From the NCBI RefSeq assembly GCF_002001015.1, contig NZ_MUNO01000017.1, positions 43,501-107,500 of the forward strand: 64,000 nucleotides of DNA, in the 5' to 3' direction. Each line of letters begins with the position of its first letter. Position 1 is the first letter of the stretch. The stretch comes from Polaromonas sp. A23. Lineage in GTDB: Bacteria > Pseudomonadota > Gammaproteobacteria > Burkholderiales > Burkholderiaceae_C. The translations under genes and the position numbers were made by a program. The notes below the pieces were generated by a model. It saw only the letters and a program-made list of their open reading frames with translations. It was not told where the DNA came from and ran no database searches. Shown here one piece after another: positions 34,771 to 44,065 of this stretch.

Positions 34771-35391
34771 TCAAGACAAGGCCAGGTCCAGCACGCCTTT
34801 GCTGGCCTGTCGTGCACGGATGCTGTCGTACCAGCGTTCAATGTGGGGCCGGCTCTGGCGGGGCTGCGGCAAGCCAAACCAGCGATGGACTTCGCAGGCC
34901 AGCGGTATATCGGCCATGGTGAAGCGCTCACCGATCATGAAATAGCGCTGCGCCAGATGGGCATCCAGCGTCGCCATCAAGGCTTCGACGGCAGCATTGG
35001 AGTCGGCAACCAGCGCGGCATCGCGTTGCTCGGGTGGTGTGCGAATCAGCTGCACAAAGCCGGGCCGGCTGGCCGGGTTCAATGTGGTCTGCTGCCAGTC
35101 CATCCAGCGCTCGGCATCAAAACGCTCGTGCAGGTCTGTCGGGTACATCTCGCCGGCCGAATGCCGGGCACACAGGTAACGCACGATGACGTTGGACTCC
35201 CAGAGCACAAAACCTTCGTCCTCGATCATCGGCACCAGCGAATTGGGGTTGAGCTGCATGTACTCGGGCGTTTTGACCACGCCGAACTGGCCGCCGGCCT
35301 CGGTGCGCTGAAAATCCAGGCCGAGCTCCTGCGCGGTCCAGACCACCTTCTTGACGTTGATGGAGCTCATCCGTCCCCAGATTTTCAGCAT
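34771..35391 (-). CDS. Glutathione S-transferase family protein
   Basis: A 206-residue soluble GST. The N-terminal thioredoxin-fold domain has WGRMSSINVKKVVW with a serine in the active-site loop and the glutathione-binding NPNSLVPMIED and LWESNVIVRYL segments. The C-terminal helical domain follows. It adjoins the aminotransferase gene with no gap. The substrate is unknown. Confidence 0.92.
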   Translation of the reverse strand: MLKIWGRMSSINVKKVVWTAQELGLDFQRTEAGGQFGVVKTPEYMQLNPNSLVPMIEDEGFVLWESNVIVRYLCARHSAGEMYPTDLHERFDAERWMDWQQTTLNPASRPGFVQLIRTPPEQRDAALVADSNAAVEALMATLDAHLAQRYFMIGERFTMADIPLACEVHRWFGLPQPRQSRPHIERWYDSIRARQASKGVLDLALS

Positions 35392-36609
35392 CTATTTCGC
35401 CCCGATCAGTTGTGCGGTGTTCGCAGTTTCCGACTGTGCGGGCCGGCTTTCCCGGATCGCTGCTGCCAGTGCCGCCACGCCGGTGTTGATCTGTTCGATG
35501 CTGGCCGTGACAAACGATAGCCGCAGGCTGCGTTCGTCGGCGTTGTCGGCGTAAAAAGCAGCACCGGGCACAAACGCCACATTCTTCTCGACAGCTTTGG
35601 GCAACAGCGCCACTGCGCTCATGCCCTCGGGAAGGCGAGCCCACAGGAACATGCCGCCGTCAGGTGTGTTCCAGCTCACGTCATCCGGCATTTCGCGTTT
35701 CAGCGCGGCCAGCATGGCGTCACGTTGCGATTTGTACAGGGCGCGAATGGTCGGCACGTGGCGGTCGAGGAAGTGGTCCTTCATGGTCTCAACGACCATG
35801 CGCTGGTTGAAACCCGGCGTGTGCAGGTCGGCCGCCTGCTTAGCCTGCAGCAGCTTGGGGTAAAGCGACTTGGGCGCCACCAGAAAGCCCAGACGCAAAC
35901 CGGGCGCCAGGATCTTGGAGAAAGAGCCCATGTAGACGCAGCCTTCCGGGTTGCGTGCAGTTAGCGGCAGCGGCGGCGGGACATCAAACCACAGGTCGCC
36001 ATAAGGGTTGTCTTCCACAATGGGCAGGCCCAGGCGCGCGGCTTCGGCACTGAGCGCCGCGCGGCGTGCTTCGGACATGGTGCGGCCGGTCGGGTTCTGA
36101 AAATTTGGCAGCACATAAAAGAAGCGTGCACCGGCGGCTTTGTTGGCCAGGTCGGCAATGTCCACCCCTTCGGCGTCACTGCCCACACCCACGATCTCGG
36201 GTTCCATTGGCGTGAAGGCCTGCAGGGCGCCCAGGTAGGTGGGCGTTTCAACCAGTACGCGGCTGCCCGCGTCGATCAGGATTTTGGCAACCAGGTCCAG
36301 GCCTTGCTGCGAGCCGGTGGTGATCAGCACCTGCGCCGGATCAACATCCCAGGGCAGCATGTCGGCCACCATTTCGCGCAGCGGGCCATAACCTTCACTT
36401 GCCGCGTATTGCAGTGCGGCGTGGCCATCTTCGCGCAACACTTTGTCGCAGGCTTCGCGAAATGCGGCGACGGGGAAAGTCCTGGGCGAAGGAAGCCCTC
36501 CGGCAAAACTGATGATGCCGGGCTTCTCTGTGACCTTCAGGATTTCGCGAATCACCGAGGGGTTCATTTTGGTGGCGCGTCGCGCCTGGGTCCAATGCAT
36601 GTCGCTCAT
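35392..36609 (-). CDS. PLP-dependent aminotransferase (2-aminoadipate aminotransferase-like)
   Basis: A fold-type I aminotransferase of 405 residues. Segments ISFAGGLPSPRTFP, NFQNPTGRTMS, and SFSKILAPGLRLGF (PLP lysine in SFSK) match the LysN/ARO8-like family. ATG 36609 is fixed by a strong AAGGAGGAGAG ribosome site; an in-frame ATG at 36642 is less likely. The 114-bp gap to the next gene upstream could hold an internal promoter. Confidence 0.92.
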   Translation of the reverse strand: MSDMHWTQARRATKMNPSVIREILKVTEKPGIISFAGGLPSPRTFPVAAFREACDKVLREDGHAALQYAASEGYGPLREMVADMLPWDVDPAQVLITTGSQQGLDLVAKILIDAGSRVLVETPTYLGALQAFTPMEPEIVGVGSDAEGVDIADLANKAAGARFFYVLPNFQNPTGRTMSEARRAALSAEAARLGLPIVEDNPYGDLWFDVPPPLPLTARNPEGCVYMGSFSKILAPGLRLGFLVAPKSLYPKLLQAKQAADLHTPGFNQRMVVETMKDHFLDRHVPTIRALYKSQRDAMLAALKREMPDDVSWNTPDGGMFLWARLPEGMSAVALLPKAVEKNVAFVPGAAFYADNADERSLRLSFVTASIEQINTGVAALAAAIRESRPAQSETANTAQLIGAK

Positions 36610-36723
36610 TTCACTCTCCTCCTTGTGGGTCGTTAAAGACAACCCGGGTCACAAAAATTTTCTGCAAAGTTTCAAAAGATGCAGCCCCGGCCACTGCCAA
36701 AAGCAGGGATGGGTCTGCCGCTT

Positions 36724-37185
36724 TCATTCTGCACCTCTTCCCCGCGCTTGCATGGCGTGAATCAGGCTGACAGCCTGCTGAGCCACGCTTTCCGGAATTC
36801 CCCAGTAATCAAATACGCCGCCGTCGGCCGCATGATGTCCGCAGATGACAAACACGCCCGTTCCCAACTGCTGCTTGAACTCGCTGGCGAGCCAGCCTAC
36901 AAAGCCGCTGTTGGGAATATCAGGCGCGAAATGCAAGCACGCCACGACATAGCGGTCCTCGGCTTTTGTTGATGCGGATGCGGGCACCAGCGCGCTCCAG
37001 ACAGCGTGGTCACGTACCAAAGCGAGCGCTTCGCATGCAGTGTTTGTCACCAGATGCGCGGGAAACTGCGCCAAGGGAAATTCGACGAAGGTGTAGCCAC
37101 CCGGCAGCAGGTCAACGCGTGCGTGCGCCATCACGCGCAAAAGCCGTTTGCGTGTTTGTTCGGGGGATTCCGGCGTCACGTCCAT
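36724..37185 (-). CDS. Uncharacterised protein, 153 aa (DUF6196-like?)
   Basis: A conserved-looking soluble protein without a motif I can name with certainty; it may belong to DUF6196. It has an N-terminal helical part, then a probable beta-rich core (GYTFVEFPLAQFPAH, YVVACLHFAPDIPN). It sits in the run of minus-strand genes, 19 bp from the DJ-1-like gene. Confidence 0.7.
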   Translation of the reverse strand: MDVTPESPEQTRKRLLRVMAHARVDLLPGGYTFVEFPLAQFPAHLVTNTACEALALVRDHAVWSALVPASASTKAEDRYVVACLHFAPDIPNSGFVGWLASEFKQQLGTGVFVICGHHAADGGVFDYWGIPESVAQQAVSLIHAMQARGRGAE

Positions 37186-37204
37186 CAGCTTGGTTCCGTA
37201 ATCG

Positions 37205-37849
37205 TCACGACGCGCCGGACGTTTCCGGCGTCATCCGCTGTTCCTCTAAATTCGCTTCCAGGTGTGCAAGTCCCCGCGTGACGTATTCTTCCTTTTCACC
37301 AACCGGGGCAAAGTAGTGCAGCACTTCCCGGGCGTCGTCTATGCCCTTCAGCCGGGCAATCAGCCATGCAGAAATATATTGAGCGGACATGCAACCGCCC
37401 GCGGTTGCCAGGTTGCCCTTGGCGAAGAAGGCCTGGTTCAGGATGCTCACCCCTGCCGCCTGCACCCAGGGCTTGCTGGTCAGGTCCGTGCATGCCGGCA
37501 TCTGGCCGACAAGCCCCAGCTTGGCGAGCAAAAAAGTGCCGGAGCACTGCGCTGCTATGAGCTGTCTTTCCGGATTGAGCTGCAGCTGGCCAAGGATGGC
37601 TGCGTCGTTGGCAACCTCACGCGTTTTCATGCCACTGCCGATTAATACGGCATCGGCCTGGTTGGCTTCTTTCAGGCTGATGTGCGCATCGATGGTGAGG
37701 CCGTTCATGGACGTCACCCGCGCGGTGGGGCTGGCAATGCTGACTCTCCAGTCGGCATCACCCCGCAGCGAAATGCGGCTCAGCATTCCGTAGGCAATCA
37801 AGGAATCCAGTTCGTTGAATCCGTCGAAGGTAAGGATGGCGATGTGCAT
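37205..37849 (-). CDS. DJ-1/PfpI-family protein
   Basis: A 214-residue protein of the DJ-1/PfpI class I glutamine amidotransferase-like fold. The nucleophile elbow reads AAQCSGTFLLA with the expected cysteine. The N-terminus IAILTFDGFNELD and its acidic residue fit the family. Members include isonitrile hydratases, deglycases and the sensory domains of AraC regulators. No DNA-binding domain is attached. Confidence 0.85.
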   Translation of the reverse strand: MHIAILTFDGFNELDSLIAYGMLSRISLRGDADWRVSIASPTARVTSMNGLTIDAHISLKEANQADAVLIGSGMKTREVANDAAILGQLQLNPERQLIAAQCSGTFLLAKLGLVGQMPACTDLTSKPWVQAAGVSILNQAFFAKGNLATAGGCMSAQYISAWLIARLKGIDDAREVLHYFAPVGEKEEYVTRGLAHLEANLEEQRMTPETSGAS

Positions 37850-37898
37850 GAAAGCTTTCCTGGTGCGGGTTGGCGGTGTGGCGGTGGCTCGTGCCGGG

Positions 37899-38228
37899 TC
37901 AGTCCACGATAAACAGTTTGGCCCCCGAAGGCGAGGTCGATCGGTGAGCCTCGGCGCCGTCTGCCACCTGGTAACTCATGCCGGGCAGCAACACGTGCAC
38001 TTCACCGTTGTCCAGTTCCGTCTGCAACTCGCCTTCCAGACAAAGCAGGATGTGGCCCTTGCTGCACCAGTGGTCGGAAACATAGCCGGGCGTGTACTCC
38101 ACCATGCGCACTCGAACATCGCCAAACTTGCGGGTGCGCCAGAAGGCTTTGCCTTCCAGGGCGGAATGTTCGGTGCGCTCCACGTTGGACCAGTCGGTGG
38201 TGCCGAAGGGGATGTCGTTCATTTGCAT
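37899..38228 (-). CDS. Small cupin with DHCW-like motif
   Basis: A 109-residue single-domain cupin. The segment VSDHWCSKGHILLCLEGEL is characteristic of DHCW-motif cupin proteins. The function is unknown. It lies 5 bp from the RidA gene and is in the same transcript. Confidence 0.85.
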   Translation of the reverse strand: MQMNDIPFGTTDWSNVERTEHSALEGKAFWRTRKFGDVRVRMVEYTPGYVSDHWCSKGHILLCLEGELQTELDNGEVHVLLPGMSYQVADGAEAHRSTSPSGAKLFIVD

Positions 38229-38233
38229 GTTGT

Positions 38234-38701
38234 TTACTCCGTGATCGAAACGATGGCTTCAATTTCCACCGCAAAACCGCGGGGCAGGGAGCCCACGCCT
38301 ATGGCCGAACGTGCATGGCGGCCGGCGTCGCCGAAAACCTGCACCAGCAGATCAGAACAGCCGTTGATGACTTCGGTATGCCCGGTGAAATCGGGTGCCG
38401 CATTGACCATGCCCAGTACCTTGACGATACGGCGCACACGCGAGAGATCACCCAGGGCCGCTTTCATGGTGGCGATGAGGTTCAGGCCGACCTCATGCGC
38501 ATGGCTGCGCGCTTCATCCGCACTGATCTCGCGATCGACCTTGGGCACCAGCGCCAGATCTTCCCGCATGGGCGACCCCTTGCCTGACAGATAGAGCGTG
38601 GAGCCGTCCAGCACCCAGGCGTCGAAATTGCCGCGGGGCGTGGTGACCGGCGGAAGCGTCAGGCCCAGTTGCTCCAGGCGTTGTTCGGGGGTGCTTGTCA
38701 T
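38234..38701 (-). CDS. RidA/YjgF-family protein
   Basis: A 155-residue member of the RidA family, whose archetype hydrolyses reactive enamine/imine intermediates released by PLP dehydratases. The YLSGKGSP start of the core and the terminal VEIEAIVS fit the family. Its presence with a dehydratase and an aminotransferase in the same run is functionally consistent. The start overlaps the upstream gene by 4 bp. Confidence 0.88.
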   Translation of the reverse strand: MTSTPEQRLEQLGLTLPPVTTPRGNFDAWVLDGSTLYLSGKGSPMREDLALVPKVDREISADEARSHAHEVGLNLIATMKAALGDLSRVRRIVKVLGMVNAAPDFTGHTEVINGCSDLLVQVFGDAGRHARSAIGVGSLPRGFAVEIEAIVSITE

Positions 38702-39030
38702 GCGCGTTTCCTCTGGTTGGGCGTGATGTGGGCGATCGTGCCGTCGCCGTAAGAGCGCAGCACCTGCGAGATAACGATGTGGAAGCCCTTGTACCAGCGG
38801 GTGTACTGGCTTTTTGCTTCCAGGTGCCGGGGGTGTGCTGAAAACGCGCGCAGCGATTCTTCGCTTTCCCAGAAATAGGTGGCGTTCACCCGCGCACCGT
38901 CCGCCGAACGCCAGGTCTCCGCTCCCAGGTAACCGGGCGTGGCCAGAGCAGCTTCTTCAATGAGCGCGTCCAGGGCATGAAAGCGCTGGTCGTAAGTACC
39001 GGGTTCAAAAATAAAGGCGGCTGAATACAT
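38698..39030 (-). CDS. Dimeric alpha/beta-barrel (ABM-like) protein
   Basis: A 110-residue protein resembling the antibiotic biosynthesis monooxygenase fold: strand FIFEPGTYDQRF, helix HALDALIEEAAL, then YFWESEESLRAFSAHPRH, typical of the group. The function is unknown. It overlaps the RidA gene by 4 bp. Confidence 0.8.
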   Translation of the reverse strand: MYSAAFIFEPGTYDQRFHALDALIEEAALATPGYLGAETWRSADGARVNATYFWESEESLRAFSAHPRHLEAKSQYTRWYKGFHIVISQVLRSYGDGTIAHITPNQRKRA

Positions 39031-39043
39031 GTTTGTTTTCCGG

Positions 39044-39679
39044 TCAGTCAGGGGTTTTGAGTCGCAGCAGACTCAGCCCCAGCAGGCCAAACGAGCCGCC
39101 GCAGATGCGGTTGAAGATGCTGGCGCGGCGTGGCGTGCCAAACCAACGGTGGGTGCGGTGCGCCAGCAGCGCATAAGTTACATGGGAAATCAGTACGCAG
39201 GCGGCGACGACGCTGGTCAACACCAGAAACTGCGGCAGCATCGGGGCTGCGGGCTGAATGAACTGTGGGAACAGCGCGGTAAAAAAAAGAATGCTCTTCG
39301 GGTTGGTCAGCGCCACCAGCAGGCCCTGGCGGAACAGCGCGACACGGCTTTTTTCCGGAGACGACTCAGTGGCCAAAGGGCTGGCGAACAATGATGCTTT
39401 GCTTGTCCATTGGCACCAGCCGAGATACATGAGGTAGATTGCGCCCACGGTTTTGAGCATCGAAAACAGCCAGACCGAGGTGTGCAGCAAGGTGCCCAGG
39501 CCCGCCATTGCCGCAGCCGAGACGGTGAACACGCCCAGCACATTGCCGGCAGAACTCCACAGCGTCTTGCGCGGTCCCCGGGCGACGGCATTGGACACCG
39601 CCAGCAAAACACCCGGCCCGGGGCTGAGCGCGGTGACGAGCGAAATGGTGATGAAGAGCAACCAGGCGGAAGTCGTCAT
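39044..39679 (-). CDS. LysE/RhtB-family exporter
   Basis: A six-segment inner-membrane exporter of 211 residues with the motif SPGPGVLLAVSNAVARG near the N-terminus. It overlaps the EamA gene by 4 bp and lies 13 bp from the ABM-like gene, so all are co-transcribed. Confidence 0.92.
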   Translation of the reverse strand: MTTSAWLLFITISLVTALSPGPGVLLAVSNAVARGPRKTLWSSAGNVLGVFTVSAAAMAGLGTLLHTSVWLFSMLKTVGAIYLMYLGWCQWTSKASLFASPLATESSPEKSRVALFRQGLLVALTNPKSILFFTALFPQFIQPAAPMLPQFLVLTSVVAACVLISHVTYALLAHRTHRWFGTPRRASIFNRICGGSFGLLGLSLLRLKTPD

Positions 39680-40641
39680 GGCGTATGTTGATTAAGAAGT
39701 TCTTGCGCCACCGGCGGTGCTGGCGTTCGACTTCGAGGTGTGGGGTGCACCGACATCTTTTTGCCGATGAAGACGGTGGCGATCACCGCCAGGCCAAAAC
39801 CCACGGTGATGGCATCCAGCCGCTCACCGAGCAGCGGCACGGCAAACAGCATGGACAGGAAAGGTTGTACCAGCTGAACCTGGCTGACGCGCACCGTGCC
39901 GCCCAGCGCCAGGCCGCGGTACCAGGCAAAAAATCCAAGCCAGGCTGAAAACACCGCCACATAGGCAAAGCCGGCCCAAGCGCTCGTCTTCACCGGTGCT
40001 GTGGGCCAGCTCAGGAGGGACAGCGGCAGGGTCAGGGGGAGCGAGAGCACCAGTGCCCAGCAGATCACATGTTCGCCCCGCATGTGCTGCGACAGCCGCG
40101 CACCGTAACCGTAACCAACGGCCGCGCACAACATGGCCGCCAGCAACAGCAGGTCGGCAAAATGGATGGACAGTCCGCCCGTACTGCCCGAACGCAGCAT
40201 GGCAAACAGAACCACCAGCGTGCTGCCCAGCGCCGCGCACAGCCAGAAACCGGCAGATGGACGCTGGCGGTGCAACAGCGCGCCCACTGCCGCAGTGGCC
40301 AGCGGCAGCACCCCGACGATGACGCTTGCATGCACGGCTTCCACGTAGCGCATGGCAATCGAGGTGAACAGCGGAAAACCAAACACCACGCCGCCCGCGG
40401 TGATGGCCAGCGGCAGCCAGTCCTTGCGCTGCGGCAGCGGTGCGCGGGTAGCCAGCAGGAACACCGCCGACAGCGCAGCCGCCACCACGGCCCGCCCCAT
40501 CCCGATGAAAACGCCGGACATCTGCGGCGCATCGGGTGTGCCCACAGCCAGGCGCGTCATTGGCAGCGTGACTGCAAAAATCACGATGCCCAGCAAGCCG
40601 AGCCAGAGCCCTTTGTTGATGTTGGCGGATGTGGGTGTCAT
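39676..40641 (-). CDS. EamA/DMT-family transporter
   Basis: A 321-residue inner-membrane protein with ten predicted segments in two EamA repeats, typical of drug/metabolite exporters such as RhaT and YdcZ relatives. It overlaps LysE-type genes by 4 bp on both sides. Confidence 0.9.
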   Translation of the reverse strand: MTPTSANINKGLWLGLLGIVIFAVTLPMTRLAVGTPDAPQMSGVFIGMGRAVVAAALSAVFLLATRAPLPQRKDWLPLAITAGGVVFGFPLFTSIAMRYVEAVHASVIVGVLPLATAAVGALLHRQRPSAGFWLCAALGSTLVVLFAMLRSGSTGGLSIHFADLLLLAAMLCAAVGYGYGARLSQHMRGEHVICWALVLSLPLTLPLSLLSWPTAPVKTSAWAGFAYVAVFSAWLGFFAWYRGLALGGTVRVSQVQLVQPFLSMLFAVPLLGERLDAITVGFGLAVIATVFIGKKMSVHPTPRSRTPAPPVAQELLNQHTP

Positions 40642-41258
40642 AGGAAGAGCATCCAGACCGCAGTGGCCACGAGCACCAGCGCCATGGCTCGGTTAAACCA
40701 GAGCAAGCGACGGGCTGTGCCTTCAGGCCCGGCCAGCCATTCGCGCAGCAGCGAACCGGCCAGCGCATAGGCCAGGTTGCTCACAAAGGCGAAAGCCAGC
40801 ATCACGGGCAGCACCACGGCCATGCGCATGGCGGGGTCGCTGCGTCCGGCAATCCAGCCGCTGACAATCGCCAGCGCCAGCATCCAGGCTTTGATGTTGA
40901 CGAACTGCAGCGCTGCGCCTTGCCAGAAGCCGACATTCATTTTTTCTGCGTCGGCTTCGCTGAGCTGGCCCATCTGCCGGGTGCGCGCGATTTTGGAAGC
41001 CAGCCAGAGCAGGTAAGCCACGCCTATGACTTTGACGGCAAGGCCCATCAACGGCACGGCCAGCAACAGTGCGCCAAGGCCCAACGCGCACAGGCTCAAC
41101 AGCACGCCCCAGCCGACAGGCACCGCGCAGACGAAAGGCATGGCCCGGCGCAGGCCGTGGTTGGCCGCCAGCGCCGTGGAGAGCGTGGTGTTGGGGCCGG
41201 GCGAAAAGCTCATCGCCGTCGCCAACACCAGCAAAGCCGTAAATTCTTGCCAATTCAT
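40638..41258 (-). CDS. LysE/RhtB-family exporter
   Basis: A 206-residue exporter with the SPGPNTTLSTALAANHG motif. It is the first gene of the minus-strand run and is divergent from the MocR-type regulator across 121 bp, an arrangement often seen for MocR-controlled transporters. Confidence 0.92.
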   Translation of the reverse strand: MNWQEFTALLVLATAMSFSPGPNTTLSTALAANHGLRRAMPFVCAVPVGWGVLLSLCALGLGALLLAVPLMGLAVKVIGVAYLLWLASKIARTRQMGQLSEADAEKMNVGFWQGAALQFVNIKAWMLALAIVSGWIAGRSDPAMRMAVVLPVMLAFAFVSNLAYALAGSLLREWLAGPEGTARRLLWFNRAMALVLVATAVWMLFL

Positions 41259-41379
41259 GCTTCAGACTTTATAGTCTTGTACCAGCACACCACCAGTACA
41301 GTTGTGGCTACAAATTCCTAAACTGTATTGCCCGGTTTATCAGCACAGTCACTTCACCGTCACTCATCTGGATTCACAC
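41259..41379. promoter_or_regulatory. Divergent promoter region, LysE-type gene / MocR regulator
   Basis: The gap contains GTACCAG and CCAGTACAG at about 41279-41300 and AAACTGTATTG at about 41321-41331, possible half-sites for the MocR-type regulator. No exact operator can be assigned. Confidence 0.4.
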
Positions 41380-42840
41380 ATGTTGATGAAAACCGCCTCG
41401 CAATCGCTGACCGAGCAGTTGTGCGCGCGATTTGCCGACCGTATCCGCAACCGCCTGCTGGCGCCGGGTGCACGGCTTCCGTCGGTCCGGCTGTGTGCCG
41501 AACAGCAGGGGGTCAGCGTTTCCACCGTTGTTGCCGCCTATGACCAGTTGCTGGCACAAGGGCTGGTTGAAGCGCGCAAGAACCGCGGTTTTTTCGTCCG
41601 TGAGGTTTCCGCGCCCCCCGTCGTCGCGCGCCCACCGGCCAGTGCGAAGGGCCGCTCTGCCGAGGCGCAGGCACCTGCGGTCTGGAGCACGTCGGCCTGG
41701 ATGGCCACACGGCAGGCGCCGATCGACGCCACCGCGTTGATCCGCGGCATGTTCCACAAGGTCAGCAACAAGCCGCAGCCGGGCATGGGGGTGTTTCCCC
41801 CCGAGTGGCTGGAAACCAGTTTCATGCCGGCAGCGGTGCGCAAGGTCACCAGCTCCAGCGCCTTGCGTGAGTTTTCGCTCAGCTACGGTGAGCCCATGGG
41901 CGACAGCGGCCTGCGGCGGGCGCTGGCGCAAAAACTCAATGCGCTCAATGTGCATGCGGTGCCTGAGCAGATCATCACCAGCGTGGGCGCCACCCACGCG
42001 CTGGACATCGTGAGTCGCACCTTGCTGCGGGCCGGCGACTGCGTGATGGTCGAGGAACCTGGCTGGGCCGTGGAGTTTGCCCGGCTGGACGCGCTGGGCA
42101 TGCGCATTCTTCCGGTGCCGCGCCGAGCCGACGGCCCCGACCTGGACGTCATGGCCCAGTACTGCGCGTTGCACAAACCCAAGCTGTTTGTCAGCGTCAG
42201 CGTGTTCCACAACCCCACCGGTTACTGCCTCACCCCGGGCAGTGCGCATCGCGTGCTGCAACTGGCCAATGAGCACGACTTCTATATTGCAGAAGACGAC
42301 ACCTATAGTCACCTGGCGCCCGAACACGCCACGCGCCTGTGCGCACTCGACGGCTTGCAGCGCACCATTTACGTCAGCGGTTTCGCCAAAATCCTGGCGC
42401 CCGGCTGGCGCGTGGGTTTCATGGCCGCGCCACCCGACCTGGTGGAGCGGCTGCTGGACACCAAGCTGTTGGGCACGCTGACCACACCGGCGCTGCTCGA
42501 AAAAGCGCTGGCCTGGTGCATTGACCAGGGCCAGCTGCGCCGCCATGCCGAGCGCATACGCACCCGGCTGGACGCAGCCCGCGCGCGCAGCGTCAAGCTG
42601 GCGCTGGCGCACGGTTGCAGCTTTGCGGCAGAACCTGCCGGTCTATTTGGATGGGTGGAAACCGGTGTGGACACCGATGCGCTGGCGCAGCGCATGTTGG
42701 ACGAGGGTTACCTGATCGCGCCCGGCGCGCTGTTTCATGCGGTCCGTAAGCCCAGTACCCTGATGCGCATCAACTTCGCGACCACACAGGAAGCGGCCTT
42801 CTGGAAGGTGTTCGCGCGTTTGCGCGACGCGGTGTTGTGA
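41380..42840 (+). CDS. MocR/PdxR-type regulator (GntR HTH fused to aminotransferase domain)
   Basis: A 486-residue regulator: a GntR-type winged helix (about 1-80) followed by a fold-type I aminotransferase-like domain with VFHNPTGYCLTPG and the PLP lysine in VSGFAKILAPGWRVGF. Such proteins sense PLP or amine adducts. ATG 41380 is chosen; the upstream TTG/GTG extensions lie in the divergent promoter. It very probably controls the adjacent exporter run. Confidence 0.92.
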   Translation: MLMKTASQSLTEQLCARFADRIRNRLLAPGARLPSVRLCAEQQGVSVSTVVAAYDQLLAQGLVEARKNRGFFVREVSAPPVVARPPASAKGRSAEAQAPAVWSTSAWMATRQAPIDATALIRGMFHKVSNKPQPGMGVFPPEWLETSFMPAAVRKVTSSSALREFSLSYGEPMGDSGLRRALAQKLNALNVHAVPEQIITSVGATHALDIVSRTLLRAGDCVMVEEPGWAVEFARLDALGMRILPVPRRADGPDLDVMAQYCALHKPKLFVSVSVFHNPTGYCLTPGSAHRVLQLANEHDFYIAEDDTYSHLAPEHATRLCALDGLQRTIYVSGFAKILAPGWRVGFMAAPPDLVERLLDTKLLGTLTTPALLEKALAWCIDQGQLRRHAERIRTRLDAARARSVKLALAHGCSFAAEPAGLFGWVETGVDTDALAQRMLDEGYLIAPGALFHAVRKPSTLMRINFATTQEAAFWKVFARLRDAVL

Positions 42841-42860
42841 TGGTTCTGCATTTCTTCAAG

Positions 42861-42918
42861 GATTTTTGGCCTCTAGCCCCCGTCGCGCGAGTGTGGATAG
42901 CTATTAAATTAATAGCGC
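42861..42918. repeat. Short interspersed palindrome, intergenic reference copy
   Basis: GGATTTTTGGCCTCTAGCCC, then a variable part, then TAGCTATTAAATTAATAGC (42898-42916), a nearly perfect palindrome. This copy shows the full layout of the family: a conserved left segment, a variable middle, and the palindromic right end. Confidence 0.7.
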
Positions 42919-42958
42919 GAGACGCCGCCCCCAGCGCGGTGGCAAGCGGGGGCGCCGC

Positions 42959-43993
42959 ATGAGCGAGGAAGCCATTCCTCCCGCACGGCGCAGCCGCCGC
43001 GGCAGCGGCGCCGTTACGCTGCACGATGTGGCGCGTATTGCCGGTGTCGCGCCCATCACGGCCTCGCGTGCGCTCAACACGCCGGGCCAGGTCTCGGCCG
43101 AGCTGGTGCGGCGCGTTACCGAAGCCGTGGCCAGCACCGGCTATGTGCCGAATCGCGTGGCAGGCGGCCTTGCCTCGGCGCGCAGCCGGTTGGTGGCGGC
43201 GCTGGTGCCGACGATTTCGGGGCCGGTGTTCCTCGGCACCATCCGCGCGCTTAACGAAGCACTGGTGGCCCAGGGCTACCAGCTGATGCTGGGCCAGAGC
43301 GGTTATGCCGATTCGCGCGAGGACGATTTGCTGGACGCCCTGATCAGCCGCCGGCCCGACGGCATTGTGCTGACCGGCATCATGCATTCACCACTGGGCC
43401 GCCAGCGCCTGCTGGCTTCCGGTATTCCGGTCGTCGAAACCTGGGATTTGACGCCCACGCCCATCGACATGCTGGTCGGTTTTTCGCACGTTGATGTGGG
43501 CCGCTCGGTGGTGGATTTTCTCTACGCCAAAGGCCGGCGCCACTTGGCCATGATTGCTGGCGATGACGAGCGCTCGAGGCGGCGCCAACAGGCCTTTCAG
43601 GCTGCGGCGCAGGCGGCCGGACTGCAGGCGGTGCCCGTGATCACCGTGCCAGCGCCGACCACGCTCAAGAGCGGGCGGGCTGCCCTGGCGGAGTTGCTGC
43701 AAACTTCGCCGGACATTGACGCGGTATTCTGCAGCTCCGACCTGCTGGCCCTGGGGGTGATGACCGAGGCCCAGGTGCGCGGCGTTTCCGTGCCCGGGCG
43801 GCTGGCAGTGGTCGGCTTTGGCGACCTCGAATTTGCCGCCGACCTGCATCCGGCGCTGACCACGGTGCGCATCGACAGCATGGCCATAGGTCGCCAGGCC
43901 GCGCAGTTCATCGTCGACCGCGCCGAGGGCCGGGAGGTCGAACAGCGCGTGGTGGACGTCGGGTTTTCCATCGTGGACCGCGACAGCGCCTGA
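42959..43993 (+). CDS. LacI-family transcriptional regulator
   Basis: A 344-residue repressor. The N-terminal helix-turn-helix TLHDVARIAGVAPITASRAL is at about 20-39 and a periplasmic-binding-protein-like effector domain follows. It is close to gluconate-type LacI proteins. Two perfect operator palindromes lie 50-80 bp downstream in the promoter of the Bug-glucarate dehydratase operon, so it most likely regulates that operon. Confidence 0.93.
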   Translation: MSEEAIPPARRSRRGSGAVTLHDVARIAGVAPITASRALNTPGQVSAELVRRVTEAVASTGYVPNRVAGGLASARSRLVAALVPTISGPVFLGTIRALNEALVAQGYQLMLGQSGYADSREDDLLDALISRRPDGIVLTGIMHSPLGRQRLLASGIPVVETWDLTPTPIDMLVGFSHVDVGRSVVDFLYAKGRRHLAMIAGDDERSRRRQQAFQAAAQAAGLQAVPVITVPAPTTLKSGRAALAELLQTSPDIDAVFCSSDLLALGVMTEAQVRGVSVPGRLAVVGFGDLEFAADLHPALTTVRIDSMAIGRQAAQFIVDRAEGREVEQRVVDVGFSIVDRDSA

Positions 43994-44029
43994 GTAGGCA
44001 GTGACCCGCCAAGGACAGGGTTTTCTGGC

Positions 44030-44057
44030 TTGACAAGTATTTAGGTAGCGCTACCAT
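44030..44057 (+). promoter_or_regulatory. Putative sigma-70 promoter of the sugar-acid operon
   Basis: TTGACA (44030-44035) and TACCAT (44052-44057) are separated by 16 bp. The first LacI-type operator overlaps the spacer and the -10 element. Confidence 0.6.
44044..44055. promoter_or_regulatory. LacI-type operator 1
   Basis: GGTAGCGCTACC is a perfect 12-bp palindrome with the central CG expected for LacI-family sites. It overlaps the promoter. Confidence 0.8.
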
Positions 44058-44065
44058 CGGTATTT

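Noticed and set aside
41374..42612. Minus-strand frame of 412 codons
   Set aside because: It is antisense to the MocR-type regulator, which has clear domains.
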